The position numbers were made by a program, and so were the translations under genes. Shown here in pieces: positions 1 to 4,892 of a stretch of 6,172 nucleotides of DNA. The notes under the pieces are model-generated. The model was not told where the DNA came from, did no database searches, and saw nothing but the letters and a program-made list of their open reading frames with translations. Where the stretch lies: NCBI GenBank assembly GCA_030040515.1, contig JASHTO010000486.1:1-6172 (forward strand). The letters run 5' to 3'. The DNA is from Terriglobia bacterium (lineage in GTDB: Bacteria; Acidobacteriota; Terriglobia; UBA7540). Within the stretch, counting starts at the first letter, position 1. Each line of letters opens with the position of its first letter.

Positions 1-786
1 GCCACGACGCTCGGTTCCGATACGTTTCGCCCCGCCACGCCGGAAGAGGCTCACGCGCTGCTGGGGGCGCACCTGGGCTCGTTGGGTCCGGTGGGGCTGA
101 AGGGGGTCAGGATTCTTGCCGATAAGGCGCTGGAAGGCCGCAGGGGCATGATTGCCGGCGCGAACAAAGACGATACGCATTTGCGCAACGTGACGCCGGG
201 GCGCGATTTTACGCCCGAATATCGTGATCTGCGCGTGGTTTCCGCCGGAGATCTGTGCCCGAAGTGCAGGCGGCCACTGCGCGTCAGCGTTTCCGTGGAG
301 CTGGGCCACATCTTCAAGCTGGGGCGGCGCTATTCGCAGGCCATGCACGCCTCCGTGCTGGACGAAAACGGCAAAGAAGTGCCGCTGGTGATGGGCTCGT
401 ACGGAATCGGCGTGGAGCGCATCCTGAGCGCGGCGGTGGAGCAGAACCATGACCGCGATGGGATGTTCCTGCCCGCCTCCATCGCTCCGTTTGAAATCAT
501 TTTAACAGCGGCCAACATGGACGACGCGCGCCTGCGGGACGCGGCCGAGAAACTCTATGACGAAATGCGGGCGCAGCGCCTCGACGTGTTGTTTGACGAC
601 CGCGCCGAGCGGCCCGGTGTAAAGTTCAAGGACGCGGACCTGATCGGCGCTCCCTTCCGCGTCACGCTGGGAAAGCGCAAGTTTGAGCAGGGGCTGGCGG
701 AGATCTTCCGGCGCTCGACAAAGCAAATTCAGGATGCTAAGCTGGATTCGGTTATCCCGTCTTTGGAGGCAATCCGCAGGGGATAA
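1..786 (+). CDS. proS: Prolyl-tRNA synthetase, C-terminal part (5' end outside window)
   Basis: Cytoplasmic class II aminoacyl-tRNA synthetase that charges tRNA-Pro with proline. The reading frame is open from base 1, so about 261 C-terminal residues of a protein usually near 570 are present. The fragment starts inside the bacterial-type editing (INS) insertion, ending around GANKDD (fragment residues 53-58). It re-enters the catalytic core with a Cys-x-x-Cys pair (CPKC), then ELGHIFKLG (from residue 100; the family usually has GIEVGHIF) and GSYGIGVER (132-140, class II motif 3 region; E. coli-type enzymes have GCYGIGVSR). The anticodon-binding domain follows, with DDRAERPGVKFKDADLIG starting at residue 199. 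It ends at TAA 784-786. No frameshift is visible. The gene lies 33 nt upstream of the next one on the same strand. Family assignment is very secure; the missing start is due only to the window edge. Confidence 0.97.
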   Translation, partial: ATTLGSDTFRPATPEEAHALLGAHLGSLGPVGLKGVRILADKALEGRRGMIAGANKDDTHLRNVTPGRDFTPEYRDLRVVSAGDLCPKCRRPLRVSVSVELGHIFKLGRRYSQAMHASVLDENGKEVPLVMGSYGIGVERILSAAVEQNHDRDGMFLPASIAPFEIILTAANMDDARLRDAAEKLYDEMRAQRLDVLFDDRAERPGVKFKDADLIGAPFRVTLGKRKFEQGLAEIFRRSTKQIQDAKLDSVIPSLEAIRRG

Positions 787-810
787 CCCAGAGTGGGTGT
801 GTACACCCCA

Positions 811-815
811 GGGAG
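811..815 (+). promoter_or_regulatory. Ribosome binding site deciding the start of the DUF4845-like gene
   Basis: GGGAG lies 4 nt before ATG 820, a slightly short but usable Shine-Dalgarno spacing. It favours ATG 820 over an in-frame GTG at 793, which would add nine residues across this site and has no comparable ribosome binding site. Confidence 0.55.
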
Positions 816-819
816 TATC

Positions 820-1182
820 ATGCGGTTGTCGGAATCCGGCAAAATTACCTTCAAGGCTCTCCTCTCTCTTACCTTTCTCGGTGTGTTAGTCTTTGTCGCC
901 TTCAAAACCGTTCCCGTATACATCAACGATTTGCAGCTCGACGACTACATTCAGAACCAGACTCCTTTCTGGCAAACTCAGCACGCCTCGGAAGAGGTCA
1001 TTCGCAAGACGATCATCGCCAAGGCCCAGGATCTGGGCCTCAACCTGGCATCGGATGATATGAAGGTGGAAGCGACCGCCAACAAAGTGAGTGTCAGGCT
1101 GGATTACCACGTCCCGGTGGACTTGAAGGTGTACACGCTCCAACTCCACTTTACCCACTCCTCTGAAAATCGGGCGATATAA
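820..1182 (+). CDS. Small single-pass membrane protein, DUF4845-like
   Basis: A 120-residue protein with a short basic cytoplasmic N-terminus, one hydrophobic segment at about residues 13-28, then a periplasmic domain of roughly 90 residues. The K-x-VPVY motif directly after the membrane segment (residues 29-34), followed by an amphipathic stretch, resembles the DUF4845 family of small envelope proteins, best known from genes beside lepB in proteobacteria. Biochemical function is unknown. ATG 820 was chosen because of the GGGAG 4 nt upstream. The stop codon is only 3 nt before the GTG of the PBP gene, so the two are probably translationally coupled and expressed together. This suggests, but does not show, an envelope or cell-wall role. 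The family name comes from motif and topology and is moderately sure; that it is a real membrane protein gene is nearly certain. Confidence 0.82.
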   Translation: MRLSESGKITFKALLSLTFLGVLVFVAFKTVPVYINDLQLDDYIQNQTPFWQTQHASEEVIRKTIIAKAQDLGLNLASDDMKVEATANKVSVRLDYHVPVDLKVYTLQLHFTHSSENRAI

Positions 1183-1185
1183 AAC

Positions 1186-3795
1186 GTGTCTGTCCGTCCC
1201 ACTTCGGCTCCGCGGGGTCCGTCTGTATCGAAGGGCCGCGGGAGAAGTGTGAGGCAGGGAAAATCCCACTGGGGGAGCGGGAAGAAGCTCCTGCTGGGCA
1301 CGGGGCTGCTCTTGTTCGTCACGGCAGTGGGAGTGTGCGCCTATTACTACGAGCGCTTCACGCGGGTGATTGACGCGCGGCTGAGCGGCGACGTCTTCAA
1401 CAACGCGTCGCTGGTGTTTGCCGCGCCTACGCCTGTTTACCCGGGGGAGGCGATTACGGCGGATGAAGTGGCGGCCCGCCTGCGCAAGGGGCTCTATGCG
1501 GAGTATGAAGGCGGGTCAAAAGTGGGCACCTACCGGCGCATGGGCAATCACCTGGAAATCCGGCCTGGCGTCTCGTCATTTTTCGCCAATGATTTATTCA
1601 AGGAGGGGCCGGCGGCGCTGGAATTCGCCAACGGCCATCTGGCTTCCATCACCTCGCTTTCCGGCCGAACGCCGCTCGAGAGCTACCAGCTCGAGCCGGA
1701 AGTCATCACCACATTGTTTGACAGCTCGCGCAGCAAGCGGCGGCTGGTGCGCTACCAGGACCTTCCCAAGACGGTGGTCAACGCGGTGGTGGCGGCGGAA
1801 GATCATAGTTTCTTCTCGCATCATGGCGTGAATTTTTACCGCATTATGGCTTCCGCGATGCACGACTTGTTCCGCAAGGAAGAAATCGTGCAAGGCGGAA
1901 GCACTCTGACCATGCAGCTGGCCCGCAACATTTTCGGACTCACCCCGCAGCGGAAATACGGCAGAAAGGTGAACGAGGTCTTCCTGGCCCTGCTGCTCGA
2001 GCAACGCCTGAACAAGGAGCAGATTTTTGAGCTTTACGCGAACCAGGTTTATCTGGGCCAGCGGGGGAGTTTTTCCATCTACGGATTTGGGGAGGCGGCC
2101 AACGCCTACTTCAACAAGGACGTGGGAAGTCTGACCGCTTCGGAGGCGGCGCTGCTGGCGGGAGTCATCCGTGGGCCCAACATTTATTCGCCTTATAAAT
2201 ATCCCGCGCGGGCGCTGGAGCGGCGCAATTTTGTGTTGCGAAGCATGATGGAGCTGGGGATGCTCACCCCCGCGGAGACGGAGAAAGCCTCCGCCGCGCC
2301 TCTGGGTGTGGTGGTTCGCAACGTGGAAGGCACGCAGGCTCCTTATTTCGTCGACATGGTGAAGGACCAGTTGCTCGCGCAATTCTCCGATCATGACCTG
2401 GTCTCGCAAAGCTACCGGATTTATACCACGCTGGATCTGGACGCGCAGGAAGCGGCTTCCGCCGCCATCAGTCTGGGGAGCGCGGAACTGGACAAGCGAT
2501 TGAAGAAGCCCAAGCTGGCGCGAGGCGCTCCGCGGCCTGATCCCTTGCAACCGCAAATGGCGCTGGTGGCTCTCGATCCCCACACCGGCTGGCTGAAAGC
2601 TCTGGTGGGAGGGCGTGATTATGGCCGAAGCCAGCTCAACCATGTGCTGGCCATGCGCCAGCCGGGGTCATCGTTCAAGCCGTTCGTCTATGCGGCAGCC
2701 CTGAACTCCGGTGTGGATGGCTCCCAGCCCCTCATCACGACGGCTACCACCCTGACCGATGAACCCACCACCTTTCAGTTTGGCGACCAGACCTATGAGC
2801 CGGAAAATTACATGAAGGAATATCACGGACAGGTGACGCTGCGGCAGGCCCTGATGTATTCGCTGAATGTCGCCACCGTGCGCCTCGCCGAAATGGTGGG
2901 TTACGATAAAGTGCGCAGTCTGGCGGTGGCCGCGGGGTTCAACCGGGACTTGCTCCCCACGCCGGCCATAGCGCTGGGAGCATACGTGGCGACCCCGCTG
3001 GAAATCGCCGGCGCCTACACGATCTTTGCCAATGGCGGAGCTTACGTGGAGCCGCGGTTCATTCTGGCTGTCAATGATTCCTCCGGACACACGCTGTGGC
3101 GGAGTTCGGAGGTGACGCGGCAAGTGCTGGACCCGCGCGTTGCCTACCTGATGGTGAATCTGCTGGAGAGTGTGATTAACAACGGGACGGGCGCGGGCGC
3201 CCGGACGCGCGGGTTCACGCTGCCCGCCGCGGGCAAGACCGGAACGTCGCATGACGGCTGGTTTGCCGGGTTCACATCCAATCTGCTGGCAATTGCCTGG
3301 GTAGGGTACGACGACGACCGCGAGCTGAACCTGGCGGGAGCCGATTCGGCGCTGCCCATTTGGACGGAGTTCATGAAGCGCGCCGCCCTGGACCCGGTCT
3401 ATGGCGACGCCAAGCCCTTCGAACCGCCCGACGGGGTCGTGCAGGTCCCGCTTCAAACCGCTTCGGTTCTTCCCAGCGGCAATGACGCCGTGGCGACGAA
3501 TCAGGAGTGGTTCATTGCCGGAACCGAACCGCAGGGGCCCACCGCACAACAGGGCGGCGACGGGATTTTGGGTAAATTGTTTCACTCCGGCAGCAACCCT
3601 TCCGCACCGGCAGCGGCCACCGCGCCCGCGCAGAACGGCGACACGGTTATTCCGGTTCCTTCGTCCGACGGCTCGGCGCAGCCCGCGGAGAAAAAGGATA
3701 GCGTGCTGAAGAAATTCCTTTCGATCTTCAAGAGCAAGAGCCCCAAGCCGGAGCCCCCGCCAGATTCCACGAAAAAACCCCCGCCGGAGAGTTAA
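1186..3795 (+). CDS. mrcB: Bifunctional class A penicillin-binding protein, PBP1b-like with UB2H domain
   Basis: Inner-membrane peptidoglycan synthase of 869 residues. It polymerises lipid II into glycan strands (GT51 transglycosylase) and cross-links stem peptides (transpeptidase). Layout: basic cytoplasmic N-terminus; membrane anchor about 35-55; UB2H-like domain about 70-170, alignable to E. coli PBP1b (ITADEVAARLR, YRRMGNHLEIRPG, LEPEVITTLF). In the GT51 domain, EDHSFFSHHG carries E205, GGSTLTMQLARN starts at 237, and RKVNE carries E264; these match E. coli E233 and E290. In the transpeptidase domain, SSFK has nucleophile S495, SLN starts at S559 and KTG at K684. All catalytic motifs are intact. 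A tail from about 750 is rich in Ala, Pro, Ser and Lys. The GTG start at 1186 has no good Shine-Dalgarno and relies on coupling to the upstream gene. GTG 1249 (residue 22), with GGGAG upstream, is an alternative that keeps the membrane anchor. The mrcB symbol rests on the UB2H resemblance. Confidence 0.95.
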   Translation: MSVRPTSAPRGPSVSKGRGRSVRQGKSHWGSGKKLLLGTGLLLFVTAVGVCAYYYERFTRVIDARLSGDVFNNASLVFAAPTPVYPGEAITADEVAARLRKGLYAEYEGGSKVGTYRRMGNHLEIRPGVSSFFANDLFKEGPAALEFANGHLASITSLSGRTPLESYQLEPEVITTLFDSSRSKRRLVRYQDLPKTVVNAVVAAEDHSFFSHHGVNFYRIMASAMHDLFRKEEIVQGGSTLTMQLARNIFGLTPQRKYGRKVNEVFLALLLEQRLNKEQIFELYANQVYLGQRGSFSIYGFGEAANAYFNKDVGSLTASEAALLAGVIRGPNIYSPYKYPARALERRNFVLRSMMELGMLTPAETEKASAAPLGVVVRNVEGTQAPYFVDMVKDQLLAQFSDHDLVSQSYRIYTTLDLDAQEAASAAISLGSAELDKRLKKPKLARGAPRPDPLQPQMALVALDPHTGWLKALVGGRDYGRSQLNHVLAMRQPGSSFKPFVYAAALNSGVDGSQPLITTATTLTDEPTTFQFGDQTYEPENYMKEYHGQVTLRQALMYSLNVATVRLAEMVGYDKVRSLAVAAGFNRDLLPTPAIALGAYVATPLEIAGAYTIFANGGAYVEPRFILAVNDSSGHTLWRSSEVTRQVLDPRVAYLMVNLLESVINNGTGAGARTRGFTLPAAGKTGTSHDGWFAGFTSNLLAIAWVGYDDDRELNLAGADSALPIWTEFMKRAALDPVYGDAKPFEPPDGVVQVPLQTASVLPSGNDAVATNQEWFIAGTEPQGPTAQQGGDGILGKLFHSGSNPSAPAAATAPAQNGDTVIPVPSSDGSAQPAEKKDSVLKKFLSIFKSKSPKPEPPPDSTKKPPPES
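1240..1244 (+). promoter_or_regulatory. Possible ribosome binding site for an alternative PBP start
   Basis: GGGAG lies 4 nt before an in-frame GTG at 1249, inside the annotated PBP gene. Starting there would remove 21 residues of the basic cytoplasmic N-terminus and leave a short KSHWGSGKK leader before the membrane anchor. The upstream GTG at 1186 lacks such a site. The match may be chance in GC-rich DNA. Confidence 0.3.
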
Positions 3796-3806
3796 AATAG
3801 AGGCTA

Positions 3807-3827
3807 CGGGACACCCGGCCGGTCCCG
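3807..3827 (+). repeat. Inverted repeat just after the PBP gene
   Basis: CGGGAC (3807-3812) and GTCCCG (3822-3827) form a perfect 6-bp stem with a 9-nt loop, 11 nt past the PBP stop codon. No T-run follows, so it does not look like an intrinsic terminator. It could be a 3'-end-stabilising or Rho-associated hairpin, or chance. A second short inverted pair, CAGTC 3833-3837 and GACTG 3848-3852, follows. Confidence 0.3.
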
Positions 3828-3911
3828 ACTTGCAGTCAGGCATCTGAGACTGGAACGATGTGGCGCTGGAAAGGGGGAATTTTCGGCGTCGCAAGCGGCG
3901 CCCATCAATTG

Positions 3912-3981
3912 CCGAATCCTGGCCCCCGATTCGGAACGGCGAGTCTTGATACCCGGGTCCAGCGTTCCGGAATCCGATTCC
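3912..3981 (+). promoter_or_regulatory. Nested inverted repeats upstream of the secreted TPR gene (candidate RNA leader)
   Basis: Most of this 206-nt gap (3796-4001) is non-coding. Three overlapping inverted repeats can be read in it. Stem A: CCGAATC 3912-3918 with GATTCGG 3928-3934, perfect 7 bp, 9-nt loop. Stem B: GATTCGGAACG 3928-3938 with CGTTCCGGAATC 3963-3974, 11 bp with one bulged G and a 24-nt loop. Stem C: GGAAT with ATTCC inside 3969-3981, 5 bp, 3-nt loop. A and B share 3928-3934, and B and C share 3969-3974, so they exclude each other. The 8-mer GGTCCAGC is present in the loop of B (3956-3963) and again overlapping the ribosome binding site (3993-4000). This would fit a folding leader, but no known riboswitch class was recognised and the function is inferred. 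Confidence 0.3.
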
Positions 3982-3990
3982 CGAGAAAAC

Positions 3991-3994
3991 GAGG
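3991..3994 (+). promoter_or_regulatory. Ribosome binding site of the secreted TPR gene
   Basis: GAGG, 7 nt before ATG 4002. It decides for this start over the in-frame ATG at 3858, because the protein then begins directly with a signal peptide. Confidence 0.6.
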
Positions 3995-4001
3995 TCCAGC
4001 C

Positions 4002-4823
4002 ATGAAAACCCTGATTCGATGCGCCGGCCCTTTTGCAGCCATGCTGATGGTCGCGGCGATCAGCTCACCGGATGCGGCGCAGGTTCATGGAAGCGGCTTC
4101 AATCCGCAGGAAGGCGCACCGGCCTTGGGATCGCCGACGTCGCCCACTCCTCAGCCCCATATGCTCACCCTGGAGCAGCGGGCGGACATTTTTATGGCTA
4201 GGAAGAACTACGCCGACGCCGCGGATTACTACTATCGCGCCCTCAGGCAATCCTCCTTTAAGAGTGCTGTGTTGTGGAATAAGCTGGGCATTGCTTTCCA
4301 GGAGGAAGGTAAGTTCCACAACGCCCAAAAAGCCTATTCCGGCGCCACCCGCGCTGACAAGAACTTTGCGGAAGCCTGGAACAACGAGGGCACGGTGTAC
4401 TTCATGGAGAAGAAATATGGCCGCTCCGTGAAGTATTACAAGCACGCAATCGATGTGAAGGGCGAAAATGCGGCATTTCACATCAATTTGGGAATCGCTT
4501 ATTCGCGGGAGGGCAAGTACCCGGCAGCCGTGCAGGAATATCGCGCGGCCCTGAGCATCAATCCCAATGTGCTGGCGGAGGAGTCCGCCGTCGGGACGGT
4601 GATCCACACCAGCGAATCGAGCGTGAAATTCTATTTCTACATGGCCAAAGCCTTCGCCGCGTCTGGCGACGCGGAGGACGCCGTGCACTATTTACGGCGC
4701 GCGATGGAAGACGGATTCACCGACCGCAAGCGGATCGACGAGGACCCCGACTTCAAGAAGATCAGCCAATACCCGGCATTCGTTGAACTTCTTCAGAATC
4801 CACCCGTCGCCATCAAGAACTGA
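4002..4823 (+). CDS. Secreted tetratricopeptide-repeat protein
   Basis: A 273-residue protein that starts with a Sec-type signal peptide: basic MKTLIR, a hydrophobic core to about residue 20, and probable cleavage around residues 21-26. The only early cysteine (C7) is not in a lipobox, so it is probably a soluble periplasmic protein rather than a lipoprotein. Residues 54-189 hold about four consecutive TPR units with typical spacing and signature residues (AVLWNKLGIAFQEEGKFHNA, AEAWNNEGTVYFMEKKYGRS, AAFHINLGIAYSREGKYPAA). An insertion follows at about 190-207, then a further TPR at about 208-241 and a capping helix with DPDF and an aromatic-Pro motif. TPR arrays are protein-binding scaffolds; the partner is unknown. 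The gene lies 206 nt after the PBP gene and probably has its own promoter or leader. By analogy with CpoB or LpoA it could assist peptidoglycan synthesis, but sequence alone does not show this. A 48-residue extension to ATG 3858 is possible but unlikely. Confidence 0.92.
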   Translation: MKTLIRCAGPFAAMLMVAAISSPDAAQVHGSGFNPQEGAPALGSPTSPTPQPHMLTLEQRADIFMARKNYADAADYYYRALRQSSFKSAVLWNKLGIAFQEEGKFHNAQKAYSGATRADKNFAEAWNNEGTVYFMEKKYGRSVKYYKHAIDVKGENAAFHINLGIAYSREGKYPAAVQEYRAALSINPNVLAEESAVGTVIHTSESSVKFYFYMAKAFAASGDAEDAVHYLRRAMEDGFTDRKRIDEDPDFKKISQYPAFVELLQNPPVAIKN

Positions 4824-4861
4824 CCGAGGGTCGGCGGGCGGAAAAGACCGATTCGCCGCAG

Positions 4862-4870
4862 TGCTATAAT
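4862..4870 (+). promoter_or_regulatory. Extended -10 promoter for the TolB-N/TPR gene
   Basis: TGC followed by a perfect TATAAT at 4865-4870, a consensus extended -10 element for a housekeeping sigma-70-type factor. No good -35 hexamer is present at the usual 17-bp distance (AAAAGA-like at 4842-4847), as is common for extended -10 promoters. The predicted transcription start is about 4877, leaving a leader of only about 16 nt before ATG 4893. It sits in the 69-nt gap after the preceding stop codon, so the downstream gene can be transcribed independently. Confidence 0.65.
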
Positions 4871-4892
4871 GATTTGGTCGAATTGAGTTCGC

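Noticed and set aside
793..819. GTG 793 as start of the DUF4845-like gene
   Set aside because: It would place the GGGAG ribosome binding site inside the coding region and add nine residues that do not fit a membrane protein N-terminus. ATG 820 is better.
1594..2643. Minus-strand open frame of 349 codons opposite the PBP transglycosylase region
   Set aside because: No domain, signal or ribosome binding site was seen, and the plus-strand protein there is clearly conserved. Treated as a shadow.
3793..3798. TAAAAT at the end of the PBP gene as a -10 box
   Set aside because: No -35 or TGn element lies at a suitable distance, and the match overlaps the stop codon. Too weak to call.
2668..3894. 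Long open frame of 408 codons on the minus strand opposite the PBP gene
   Set aside because: It lies antisense to the conserved transpeptidase domain and its product is rich in Arg, Gly and His with no recognisable domain. It is the usual shadow of a GC-rich gene.
3858..4001. 48-residue N-terminal extension of the secreted TPR protein from ATG 3858
   Set aside because: There is no good ribosome binding site, the sequence is basic and featureless, and it would bury the signal peptide. ATG 4002 has GAGG at 7 nt and starts directly with the signal sequence.
4824..4857. Short inverted repeats (CCGA/TCGG; GGCG/CGCC) after the TPR gene as a terminator
   Set aside because: The stems are only 4 bp and no T-run follows, so this does not support intrinsic termination.
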